NCBI RefSeq assembly: GCF_004310665.1
Contig: NZ_SIXF01000018.1
Span: 49,807-113,806 of the forward strand
Direction of reading: 5' to 3'
DNA length: 64,000 nucleotides
Origin: Pedobacter kyonggii
GTDB lineage: Bacteria; Bacteroidota; Bacteroidia; Sphingobacteriales; Sphingobacteriaceae
Positions within the stretch are counted from its first letter, which is position 1, and each line of letters opens with the position of its first letter. The translations under genes were made by a program, and so were the position numbers. This document shows, piece after piece, positions 43,182 to 51,328 of the stretch. The notes under the pieces are model-generated. The model did no database searches. It saw only the letters and a program-made list of their open reading frames with translations, and was not told the origin of the DNA.

Positions 43182-45572
43182 CTATTCATATTTAAGCGCA
43201 TCAACTGCATTTGCTTTTGCCGCACGGTAAGATCTGAAACTTACGGTAATTAGTGTTATCACCATTGATGTTGCCATAGCCAACATAAAAGGCCAAAGCC
43301 CCATTGAAGTACGGTATGCAAAACCTGACAACCACTTATTTGCCAGGATGTAGGCTAACGGCCATGCTATTAGATTAGCGACAAAAACCATCCTGATAAA
43401 GGAACTATTGAGCATTTTCACCAATTCTAACGTTGTAGCGCCAAGCACTTTCCTAATGGCCATTTCACGTGTACGCTGTGCCGCAACAAAAGAAACCAGT
43501 CCGAAAAGGCCTATAAACGAAATAAACATAATTACACCTGCAAATATCCTGAACAAAAGACCTGTAATACGTTCTGATTCGTAATATTTATCAATATCAC
43601 TATCTATAAATTTCGCATTGTATACTTCATTAGGAAAACTGCTTTTCCAAAGGTTTTCTATCTCTTTCATTGTCTGAATGATCTGTTTAGGATCCAGCTT
43701 TAATCCCATATTATAGTATTGCCTTTTTTCCTGGTAAAAAACCATAGGCGATATTTTTTCTTTAAGCGATTGGTCGTTAAAATCTTTCACCACACCAACT
43801 ATTGGCCCTGTTCTTCCATTCTGGGAAATTACTTTACCAAGTGCTAACTGAGGATTGGTAATGCCGATTTTTTTCACAAAGGTCTCATTTGCAATATAGG
43901 CATTCGCCGTATCACTTTTCGCATAAACTTTCCCTGTTAAAAACTGGAGTCCAAAGAGATCGAAATAATGTTCATCACTTGGGCTTAAACGCACCTCGAA
44001 ATCTTTATTTTCCCTGCCATCAACATAAAAATTTGTGGTGTTCATCATACCCGAAAGTGGTGGTCTAACAAAGTAACTTTGTTTTTCTACGCCTGGCACA
44101 TGAAGCAATTTCTCCCTGAACAGTTGTTGACGGCTCATGCTCGCACTATCTCCTGGGAAACCAAGCAGCACAACAGCATCTTTTTTAAAGCCGAGCGGTT
44201 TTCCCCTTACATATTGCATTTGCCTGATTACGACAACCGTGGCAACAATAAGTACAATGGTAATGCTAAACTGTATCACAATCAATATCATTCTCAAACT
44301 TAGATTCCCGGATTTGATGCTTACTTTATTTTTAATGGCTAAAGCCGGACTAAAGCCCGAAATAATCATTGCTGGATAAAATCCAGCCACAAAGCTGACC
44401 ACTACAACCAGAAAAAACAAAAAGATAAAAACCGTAGGATCCGTAAATAGAGATAATGACACCTCTCCCTTAAAAAGATGCGATAAAAAAGGTAGCATCA
44501 ACTCTGAAAAGATACAGGCCAAAAGCACAGAAATAACTGTTATAGTTGTTGTTTCAGCCAAAAACTGAAACACGAGCTGCCACCGCATTGCGCCCATAAC
44601 CTTACGTACGCCAACCTCTTTTGACCGGTTAACCGACTGCGCAGTTGCAAGATTGATAAAATTGATGCAGGCAGTAAGCATTAAAAAAAGACCGATGATT
44701 GCCAAGCCATATACCTCCTTTTTGGTGATATTTGTTTCAGCAAAGTTACCATAACGTTCGCTAAAGTGAATATCAGATAAAGCCTGAAGGTGGCTACGCT
44801 GATTACCCGCAAGCTTTTTTTGTTTTAAATATTTATCGTTCATCCTTTCTAGTGACTGCTCAAATACAGCCATAGAAGCTCCTGGTTTTAATAATACAAA
44901 ACATTCGTTGTAAGTACTAACCGAATCCCAATCCTGATTTTTGTTGCCATAAAACGTAGGATAACTGATCATGATCTCCAACGGAATGCTACTACTGCTT
45001 GGCATATCGGCAATTACCCCAACTACCCTTAGCTGGATGGAATTCCAAAAGGTAAAACTTTTACCGATTGCCTGTTGGGCAGAACCAAAGAAAGCTTTAG
45101 CTGTTTTCTCCGAAATAACAGTGGTATTGGGTTCTAAAAGCGATTGGGTCGCTTTCCCAAAAAGCCATTTAACCTGTAGAATATCAAATAAATCAGCTTC
45201 TGTAAAATATACATCTTTTACAGCTTTAAAATGTTCGGTACCATCACCATTGCGTACAAGCACAACACCACTATTGCGCGAAATTCTTGCAATTTTTTCT
45301 ATTCCTTCCAACTCTTGTTTAGCTGCAGGAGCAAATGGTATGGGCACACCTGCAGAATAATCATCAAAATTATTGTATTTCCAATCGGTTACAAATCTAT
45401 ATATCCGATCTGCATTTTTAAAGTGGGTATCGTAACTCAATTGAAACCTGATAAATACAAAGATCAAAATGCAACTGGTCATCCCAATAGATAGACCAAG
45501 AATATTAATCATGGTATACGATCTGTTTCTAATCAGATTTCTAAAGGCAATTTTCAAGTTTAATCTGAACAT
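43182..45572 (-). CDS. FtsX-like ABC transporter permease (double MacB domain)
   Basis: About 796 residues with the duplicated layout of Bacteroidota permeases: an N-terminal RNLIRNRSYTMINILGLSIGM helix, periplasmic domain, three helices (FINLATAQSVNRSKEVGVRKVMGA), then a second set (LRMILIVIQFSITIVLIVAT to AIRKVLGATTLELVKM) and the closing ANAVDALKYE. No ATPase gene is adjacent; these permeases often lie apart. I use ATG at 45572, since the upstream TTG is less natural. Two 20-bp direct repeats with palindromes lie 90-125 bp upstream. Function is probably envelope export or stress response. Confidence 0.9.
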   Translation of the reverse strand: MFRLNLKIAFRNLIRNRSYTMINILGLSIGMTSCILIFVFIRFQLSYDTHFKNADRIYRFVTDWKYNNFDDYSAGVPIPFAPAAKQELEGIEKIARISRNSGVVLVRNGDGTEHFKAVKDVYFTEADLFDILQVKWLFGKATQSLLEPNTTVISEKTAKAFFGSAQQAIGKSFTFWNSIQLRVVGVIADMPSSSSIPLEIMISYPTFYGNKNQDWDSVSTYNECFVLLKPGASMAVFEQSLERMNDKYLKQKKLAGNQRSHLQALSDIHFSERYGNFAETNITKKEVYGLAIIGLFLMLTACINFINLATAQSVNRSKEVGVRKVMGAMRWQLVFQFLAETTTITVISVLLACIFSELMLPFLSHLFKGEVSLSLFTDPTVFIFLFFLVVVVSFVAGFYPAMIISGFSPALAIKNKVSIKSGNLSLRMILIVIQFSITIVLIVATVVVIRQMQYVRGKPLGFKKDAVVLLGFPGDSASMSRQQLFREKLLHVPGVEKQSYFVRPPLSGMMNTTNFYVDGRENKDFEVRLSPSDEHYFDLFGLQFLTGKVYAKSDTANAYIANETFVKKIGITNPQLALGKVISQNGRTGPIVGVVKDFNDQSLKEKISPMVFYQEKRQYYNMGLKLDPKQIIQTMKEIENLWKSSFPNEVYNAKFIDSDIDKYYESERITGLLFRIFAGVIMFISFIGLFGLVSFVAAQRTREMAIRKVLGATTLELVKMLNSSFIRMVFVANLIAWPLAYILANKWLSGFAYRTSMGLWPFMLAMATSMVITLITVSFRSYRAAKANAVDALKYE

Positions 45573-45595
45573 AGGCTTAAATTTACGCAAACAGG

Positions 45596-45697
45596 TCTAT
45601 TCTTATGCCAAATATAAATATGCGGTTTAAAACGAGGAAAAGGCAAATAAAATACAATTACTGTTCAGAAACGAACAATACTGTACGCAAGCGGACA
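45596..45697 (-). promoter_or_regulatory. Tandem palindromes and possible sigma-54 promoter for the permease
   Basis: Two 16-bp near-palindromes, TGTTCAGAAACGAACA (45662-45677) and TGTACGCAAGCGGACA (45682-45697), are placed exactly 20 bp apart and share an ACTGT...CG.ACAAT direct-repeat pattern. Downstream on the minus strand, TGGCATAAGAATAGA (45596-45610) partly matches a sigma-54 -24/-12 element (TGGCA present, the TTGC box poor). This looks like an enhancer-binding site pair. A TATATTTG overlaps the same place, so a vegetative promoter is an alternative. Confidence 0.5.
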
Positions 45698-45956
45698 ATA
45701 ATTTTAACAGCAATATATAAATTCTCAAAATAGCCTAACAATCGATATCTAGCTGATTATAAAGAACCTGCAACTGCTGTTCACAAATCAACGCAAAATG
45801 GACAGAAAAATCTTTTGAATATTTTCAATCATATCCTGCAAATACACCGTTATTATGATTATAATTGAATACAAAAGAGTGAATGAAACTATAATACCTG
45901 AATGATTGTTGTATCTAAAGGAGTTGTAAACAGTAATAATCCTATAAAAAGAATAT

Positions 45957-46415
45957 ATGTTGGTGATTAATAATTTTGAAGAGTATGAATCGCATCTAGG
46001 TAAAGAACTAGGTGTTTCGCAATGGCATACCATAGATCAAGAACAGATTAATAAATTTGCCGATGCAACCTTAGATCATCAATGGATACACACCGATCCG
46101 GAAAAAGCTAAAAATGAAGGGCCATTTAAGGCAACAATAGCTCATGGGTATTTAACCTTATCCTTAATTCCATATTTATGGAAGCAGATTGCGGATGTAC
46201 GTAATATTAAAATGGAAATCAATTATGGCATTGAACGTTTTAAATTTGGTCAGGCAGTTTTAGTGGATAGTGAAGTGCAACTGAAAGCAAAATTAAATTG
46301 CATTAGCAATTTGAGGGGAATAACTAAAGTTACGATTCAAGCTACGCTTGTAATTAAAGACCAACCCAAACCAGCATATGTGGGTGATGTAGTATTCTTG
46401 TATCACTTCATCTGA
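45957..46415 (+). CDS. MaoC family dehydratase (R-hydratase type)
   Basis: 152 residues of the MaoC hotdog fold. The hydratase signature is present as DATLDHQWIHTDPEKAKNEG with catalytic Asp and His, followed by TIAHGYLTLSLIPYLW and KMEINYGIERFKFGQAV. Enzymes of this type hydrate trans-2-enoyl-CoA to R-3-hydroxyacyl-CoA in fatty acid or polyhydroxyalkanoate metabolism. Here it stands alone. It converges on the lipoprotein gene, the two stops being two bases apart. Confidence 0.92.
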   Translation: MLVINNFEEYESHLGKELGVSQWHTIDQEQINKFADATLDHQWIHTDPEKAKNEGPFKATIAHGYLTLSLIPYLWKQIADVRNIKMEINYGIERFKFGQAVLVDSEVQLKAKLNCISNLRGITKVTIQATLVIKDQPKPAYVGDVVFLYHFI

Positions 46416-46417
46416 TA

Positions 46418-47062
46418 TCATTCAATTTTGGCTACATAATTACGCTTAGTTTTCATACCGGGATTCTTGATACCGGGTAGCTTGATTTTAGCTAGCGACA
46501 TCTCTATCGATATAGATGCATTTCGTTTTCTGACTTGGGTTGCTATGCTTGAAGTAATATTTTTTAAGGTATTCAGTGCTGCAAAATACTGACGATCCAG
46601 CGTTTTTATGGCGTTTATATCGCGATTTTTCTGTTGGTATTCCAGGTTTATTTTTTCGCAACAATACTGCTGAATCTGATCTAAGCTTGCTAACTTTTCG
46701 GTTATTATAGATAGCGCTGATGCAGATAGCTTAAGCCCTTTAATGTCAACAACTTTATCATCCTTAACTAAATAATTTAACCCATTGAACGATATGGTTT
46801 TGAGTGGAGAATTGTTAATGATTGCTGTGGGTTTTGGAAGCTGTTTTTTTGAATTAAAACCATCTTCAATCAGCGCTTTGTTGTAACTAAACCGATCGGC
46901 TAAAAGTGAATCAATTAACTGGTTGCCATCTATTCTTTCACTATCCTTTATTTGCTCAGCAGTTGTACCCATGGCATGAGAAGCCGTCAAACTCTGAATT
47001 GAGTTACAGCTAAAACAAATAAATAAACTAAAACCTAAAAAAGGCAGATTTATATTTTTCAT
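46418..47062 (-). CDS. Putative secreted protein or lipoprotein
   Basis: About 214 residues from the ATG at 47062 (a TTG three codons earlier is also possible). The N-terminus MKNINLPFLGFSLFICFSCN is a signal peptide with a weak lipobox (CFSC). The mature part is helical, lysine- and asparagine-rich, with a likely coiled region around residues 120-180 (IITEKLASLDQIQQYCCEK). No family is recognised. It may pair structurally with outer-membrane proteins, but this is not shown. Confidence 0.65.
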   Translation of the reverse strand: MKNINLPFLGFSLFICFSCNSIQSLTASHAMGTTAEQIKDSERIDGNQLIDSLLADRFSYNKALIEDGFNSKKQLPKPTAIINNSPLKTISFNGLNYLVKDDKVVDIKGLKLSASALSIITEKLASLDQIQQYCCEKINLEYQQKNRDINAIKTLDRQYFAALNTLKNITSSIATQVRKRNASISIEMSLAKIKLPGIKNPGMKTKRNYVAKIE

Positions 47063-47071
47063 GTCCAACAA

Positions 47072-47911
47072 TTAATCAAATGCAAATTATAGAATTAGCG
47101 GTTTATTGCACTTCACAATTGATGGACAATTTGCTTTACATTTTTTTAAGCTTTGCCGTAGAAAAGTATGTTCTTACCAGTAATTATATTATGTTTCTAT
47201 GTGAGTAAATAAAAGCTATACTGACAAATAACGGGGTGAAAATCCCGTTAAAAAGGACGCTCTCTTTCAGCAATCCTTAATGTTGGTCCTGTTATAGGAG
47301 CCAGTTTATCACAAATATGAGAATACAAAGATGGACCAGCCGTGCTGAGCTTCAAACGCTCCAGGAGGGTGATTATATTACATACGAATCATATTCGGGA
47401 CGGATAAAAAAAATAGAAGTGCATCATTTTAGAAACGAACAACATTTTTATATTAAGCTTTATAATTTAAAACAAACCATACTGATTATCGCATGATCAA
47501 GATCTAAAAAACCAGAGATCATTTTAATGATCCACGTAAAATATTCTATTCTCAAACAAACCAAATCTGCATAAGCAGCCGTGCCTTCGCTTTTTTTTCG
47601 CACATTTAATTTAGAACTACTAACGGTCTATCGAACTGACGAATGCACAAGATGATCCACTTAATTTTGATATTTTCGATTTGACAATTAACATCCCGTT
47701 AACCGCTTAAGCTAAGTAGCTTTTCTGAATACTTTCTTTGAGCAAAGTAAATGCCCAACTAATTAGAGTTGCATTTTTCATATTTACCTTTTTCTATTAA
47801 TGAAATCTGGCTAATCTGCTCCACCCTTTCTTAACGACTATATAATAATACAAAAATGATTTTTAATGTTTAGCTAAAGTAAACAAATGTTAATCTAAAT
47901 GTTAACTATTA
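47072..47911. other. Gap with one small candidate gene
   Basis: About 840 bp upstream of the phosphonatase-like gene. Apart from the small frame at 47317-47496, it contains a hairpin TAACGGG/CCCGTTA (47229-47250) followed by an A-rich tract, so not a clear terminator. The remainder looks non-coding. Confidence 0.4.
47317..47496 (+). CDS. Small hypothetical protein (59 aa)
   Basis: A 59-residue frame beginning MRIQRWTSRAELQTLQEGDY and ending KLYNLKQTILIIA. It has strand-like segments (ITYESYSGRIKKIEVHHF, EQHFYIKLYNLKQTI) with balanced charge. It is short and has no recognised family, but composition is protein-like and the frame lies cleanly in a large gap. A hairpin precedes it. It is a moderate candidate. 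Confidence 0.4.
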   Translation: MRIQRWTSRAELQTLQEGDYITYESYSGRIKKIEVHHFRNEQHFYIKLYNLKQTILIIA

Positions 47912-47950
47912 CTAAACATTTGTTTAGCAAAATTACTGACAGTATATTTG
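47912..47950 (+). promoter_or_regulatory. Promoter and palindrome for the phosphonatase-like gene
   Basis: TTTG (47919-47922), a 20-bp gap and TATATTTG (47943-47950) form a near-ideal Bacteroidota promoter 46 bp before the start codon. The -33 element is inside a palindrome CTAAACA-TT-TGTTTAG (47912-47927). A related word, TAAACAAATGTTAA, lies at 47879-47892. Repressor binding over the -33 box is inferred. Confidence 0.65.
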
Positions 47951-47995
47951 ACACCGAAGTTCAAAAATTAATTTATCTAATTTAATAGAAAGCAA

Positions 47996-48685
47996 ATGTA
48001 CCCTGAAATTAAAATGGTAGTATTCGATATGGCTGGCACTACAGTGAACGAAAACAACCTAGTTTACAAAACGCTAATGAATGCAATAAATGCCGCTGGT
48101 TTTTCCTATACCCTTAATCAGGTCCTTGCTGTTGCAGCCGGAAAGGAAAAGAAAGGAGCAATCAGATCGGTACTTAAAACTTACGAAGGTTCTTTTGATG
48201 AAGCTATGGTATTTGATATATACGAAGAATTTATTGGCAAACTGAAACTGGCATATGAAACTGAGGAAATTTTGCCTCAACCAGGTTCGATTGAACTTTT
48301 TGAAAAACTTCGTAAAGAAGGAATAATTTCGGTGCTTAATACTGGTTATGACAGGGTTACTGCAGAGGCTATACTGAGCAAACTGGGCTGGAAGGCTGGT
48401 ACCGAATTCGATACACTCGTTACTGCTTCGGAAGTTAGCCAAAACAGACCTGAACCTGATATGATTTTATTGGCAATGAGACACCATGGTCTTACCGATA
48501 GCAAATCGGTTGTTAAAGTTGGAGATTCAAGTATTGATATTGAAGAAGGCAAAAATGCAGGTTGCGGCCTAAGCATTGGTATTACCACAGGCGCACATAC
48601 ACAAAAACAACTGGAAGAAGCTAAACCTGACGCAGTAATAGACAATTTAATGGAGATCCTGGTTATGGTAACCAAACAGAACTAA
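47996..48685 (+). CDS. Phosphonatase-like HAD hydrolase (PhnX-like)
   Basis: 229 residues. The HAD motif I reads VVFDMAGTTVNE: the nucleophile Asp is followed two residues later by Ala rather than Asp, as in phosphonoacetaldehyde hydrolase. The cap region AVAAGKEKKGAIRSVL contains lysines of the kind that form the Schiff base in phosphonatase. Motif II (NTGYDRVTAEAIL) and III/IV (RPEPDMILL, KVGDSSIDIEEG) follow. It fits the PhnX-like family, whose substrate is unproven. A well-formed promoter with a palindrome lies upstream. Confidence 0.85.
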   Translation: MYPEIKMVVFDMAGTTVNENNLVYKTLMNAINAAGFSYTLNQVLAVAAGKEKKGAIRSVLKTYEGSFDEAMVFDIYEEFIGKLKLAYETEEILPQPGSIELFEKLRKEGIISVLNTGYDRVTAEAILSKLGWKAGTEFDTLVTASEVSQNRPEPDMILLAMRHHGLTDSKSVVKVGDSSIDIEEGKNAGCGLSIGITTGAHTQKQLEEAKPDAVIDNLMEILVMVTKQN

Positions 48686-48781
48686 ATAATTTGACAGTTA
48701 CTATTCGCATAAACTATTGACTTCTTTAGTGTTTAGTGTTTAGTGTTTAGTGAAAAACAAACGAAAATAGATTAGTTGCAA

Positions 48782-48812
48782 AAGGCTTCCAGTTTAATAC
48801 TAGAAGCCTTCT
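48782..48812. terminator. Hairpin after the phosphonatase-like gene
   Basis: AAGGCTTC (48782-48789) and GAAGCCTT (48803-48810) form a perfect 8-bp stem. It follows a taGTGTTTAGTGTTTAG microsatellite (48729-48750). No T-run follows, so the terminator reading is weak. Confidence 0.45.
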
Positions 48813-48884
48813 GTAAATTCAAATTATCTATCCAGGCTAGAACGGTTCTTTTTTAAACATTGGAGTGTAACCTACCAATTATTC

Positions 48885-49082
48885 TTATTCTGTTATTGAA
48901 GAAAAAAGCGCCATATTAAGTTCTATTATCAGCTCATTTGGCGATTCTATCGTTTCAAAGGTCATGGTGATGTCGAAAAAACTGATCTGGTAATGACCAA
49001 CCTCATTGGCAATGCCCAGAATATTCGTCAGAAGGTGGTTTATCTCATAACTTACATCACCACATATATAGCATACGAATAT
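48885..49082 (-). pseudogene. Start-less minus-strand gene remnant
   Basis: A minus-strand frame of 65 codons, ending at 48885 with a stop, reads protein-like sequence (VCYICGDVSYEINHLLTNIL, then ISFFDITMTFETIESPNELI and ALFSSITE). It has no start codon in its open part, so it appears to be a 5'-truncated C-terminal fragment. I do not recognise the family. Confidence 0.35.
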
Positions 49083-49086
49083 TTAG

Positions 49087-49270
49087 GAAGTAGCTGACAA
49101 ACTGGTGCAGCTTTGCCGTGAATGCAAACACGAACAAGCCATTGATGAACTGAACTTTACGCTGACAATGTTATAAAGCCCATGGAAGAATGACCATGAG
49201 TGAAATCTGTGTTTATGAAGTTAAAGACGGAAAAATCGTAGCCGACGATTTTTTCTATCGCATGGGTTAA
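49087..49270 (+). pseudogene. Decayed NTF2-like (SnoaL-type) gene
   Basis: Two short frames together read like the ends of a small nuclear-transport-factor-2-like protein: EVADKLVQLCRECKHEQAID from 49087 in one frame, then MSEICVYEVKDGKIVADDFF plus a YRMG end in another, with stops and a missing centre between them. Intact members are about 110-140 residues; here about 60 remain. A clear terminator hairpin still follows at 49277. Confidence 0.6.
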
Positions 49271-49276
49271 AATATA

Positions 49277-49306
49277 AAAAGCCCAGACATCCATCTGGGC
49301 TTTTAT
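49277..49306 (+). terminator. Intrinsic terminator after the decayed gene
   Basis: AAAAGCCCAGA (49277-49287) and TCTGGGCTTTT (49294-49304) form a perfect 11-bp stem with T-rich end. Confidence 0.8.
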
Positions 49307-49564
49307 AATCAACTAACCTAAACTTATAAATACTAACCAAATATTTATACCGCAAAACTAATGACCGATTATTAATTCAGTGTTAAATGTTTATCACTTG
49401 TTATCTGAAATTGGTTACACTACATTAGCTCATTAAATCGTAAAATGCCGCTTATCGGGCAAAAAATAATTAGAATCAAATTTGCCTTGCCTGTTCTATG
49501 AAGGAAAATGTTTTATTACCTTTAAATAAATGAGCAATTTCTAACCATAAAAAGTATAAAATTG

Positions 49565-50470
49565 ATGACAATGCCCAATCAGCAAGACCTTTCAAAAAAA
49601 CATCAACTCATTTCCGACCTATTTAAATGGCCTACAAAAGCTTCTGAGTGGGAACAGTACAAGCTCAGCAACGAGCAACTTGATTTTTTTAAAACGTATG
49701 GATACGTAAGTGATGTGAAATTACTGGAGGAATGGCAGGTTGAGCGGTTGAACAAAGAATTAGCAGAAATTGTAGATCCTGCACACCCGTTAAACGGGCT
49801 GTTTCATGAGTTTCACAGTAATGAATCTGCAGATCCCAATTCAGTATTATTTCATGCTTTAGGTGCCTGGCGCATTACCGAAAGCTTCCATGATGTAATA
49901 TGGAATCCGGCTTTCGTGATGGCGGCCAGTCAAATTTTAGGCAATAAAGGTGTACGTTTCTGGCACGATCAGTTGTTCTGTAAACCAGCAAAACATGGAG
50001 GGGTTGTAGCCTGGCACCAGGATTATTCTTATTGGACACGCACCGGCCCCATGCAACATTTAACCTGCTGGGTTGGATTAGATGATGCAACTACAGAAAA
50101 CGGTTGTTTATACTATGTACCTAAAAGCCATAACTGGGGCTTGTTAGATAAACCAGATTTAGCTGGGGATATGGAAGGTTTAATGCAGTATTTAACTGAA
50201 GCGCAAAAGGCAGAATTTAATCCTGTTCCTATCGAACTTAAAAAGGGATATGCTACGTTTCACCATCCTTTGATGGTTCATGGCTCGTTCCAAAATAAAT
50301 CACCACGTTCAAGAAGCGCTTTCGTTTTAAATGTATTTACTGATGGTACCGAATCGAATACCGACGAGGCCTTACTTAAAGGAGTAGCGCCTATCATGGC
50401 AGGGCATAAAATGGAAGGGCAGTTTTTTCCACTGATATTTTCTCCGGATAGCCTAATGTCATTAAGTTGA
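49565..50470 (+). CDS. Phytanoyl-CoA dioxygenase family protein
   Basis: About 301 residues from ATG 49565. The Fe(II)/2-oxoglutarate fold is marked by the iron triad: His and Asp in AWHQDYSYW (near residues 154-162) and a distal His in TFHHPLMVHGSFQNKSPRSR, where the arginine binds 2-oxoglutarate. The N-terminus EQLDFFKTYGYVSDVKLLEE is typical. PhyH-like proteins oxidise diverse substrates, including phosphonates in the PhnY branch, so the nearby PhnX-like gene is suggestive only. The gene stands alone between a decayed gene and a hypothetical gene. Confidence 0.9.
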   Translation: MTMPNQQDLSKKHQLISDLFKWPTKASEWEQYKLSNEQLDFFKTYGYVSDVKLLEEWQVERLNKELAEIVDPAHPLNGLFHEFHSNESADPNSVLFHALGAWRITESFHDVIWNPAFVMAASQILGNKGVRFWHDQLFCKPAKHGGVVAWHQDYSYWTRTGPMQHLTCWVGLDDATTENGCLYYVPKSHNWGLLDKPDLAGDMEGLMQYLTEAQKAEFNPVPIELKKGYATFHHPLMVHGSFQNKSPRSRSAFVLNVFTDGTESNTDEALLKGVAPIMAGHKMEGQFFPLIFSPDSLMSLS

Positions 50471-50639
50471 TCAGATGATGGTTTAAATATGGAGGTAACT
50501 GTGACTTAAATCTAAACAATCTGTGCAAAGAAAAAAAATTAATTACCTCTTGTTGATCACTTTACAATAAAACTATCAATTCGTTTCCCCTGCACACTTT
50601 ATATCACTTCAACGAAGCCGTACATTTGTAAAAAAAACA

Positions 50640-51218
50640 ATGAACGATATTACAGATTACCCGGTGTTGGCATATGTTGTTAAGCTCATTAAAAACACCA
50701 TAACCGACATCAAAACAGAATATATTGCTCCAGCTAGCGTAGAGCTTAAGGACGGCAATGACACGATATACCTCCAACAGCGATCGGATGAAAATGGTAA
50801 CCCCTCAACAATTTTCATTAACGACCCTAAGGATATCATCTTCAGTGAAGACCTGCTTCCCTCTTTGAAGAACCTACAGACAGGAACTGAAGGAAAAATT
50901 GCACAAGAGCTGTTGAATGCCAGGGTGATCATCAACGAATTGGATGTAGAAACACACCTGATCTTCCATGCAGTAAAGGATCATTTTGACGAGATTAGCA
51001 ATAGCTATGAATTTTCTAAGGCAATTGAAAAACAGGCAGACAAAATAAAAAGCAAATTTAAGTTCGGAAGTCATGCCTTTGAGCTTACTGTGACCAATCA
51101 TACGCAGCTGATCTCTGTTACAGCAGGTTTCCCTCCTTCATTTGACGGGTCCATCAAAAAAACTATCGAAAATGACGCAGCTAAGGTTCAACTGGCCGTC
51201 CAAAAAATATTTAGATAA
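50640..51218 (+). CDS. Hypothetical protein (192 aa)
   Basis: 192 residues starting MNDITDYPVLAYVVKLIKNT, mostly helical and charged, with a central strand region (VELKDGNDTIYLQQ, NPSTIFINDPKDI) and a C-terminal part ending KVQLAVQKIFR. No signal peptide or membrane segment, and no recognised domain. A TACATTTG -7 box lies at 50621-50628, 12 bp before the start, and an intrinsic terminator follows, so it is a single-gene unit. Its codon use seems slightly more GC-rich than the neighbours, possibly a recent arrival. Confidence 0.6.
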   Translation: MNDITDYPVLAYVVKLIKNTITDIKTEYIAPASVELKDGNDTIYLQQRSDENGNPSTIFINDPKDIIFSEDLLPSLKNLQTGTEGKIAQELLNARVIINELDVETHLIFHAVKDHFDEISNSYEFSKAIEKQADKIKSKFKFGSHAFELTVTNHTQLISVTAGFPPSFDGSIKKTIENDAAKVQLAVQKIFR

Positions 51219-51255
51219 AGTAACTATAGTAGCATATTAAAAATTGAAACTAAAA

Positions 51256-51287
51256 AGAAATGCCCTAGCTTGTGCAAGGGCATTTCT
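51256..51287. terminator. Bidirectional hairpin terminator
   Basis: AGAAATGCCCT (51256-51266) and AGGGCATTTCT (51277-51287) form a perfect 11-bp stem between the hypothetical gene and the convergent GH3 gene. Confidence 0.75.
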
Positions 51288-51328
51288 CCACAAATAATGC
51301 TGTTTTATTTTGCATTCTTCTTTGCCGG

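Noticed and set aside
48725-48755. CRISPR-like short tandem repeat
   Set aside because: The 9-bp tagtgttta unit repeats without spacers; it is a microsatellite.
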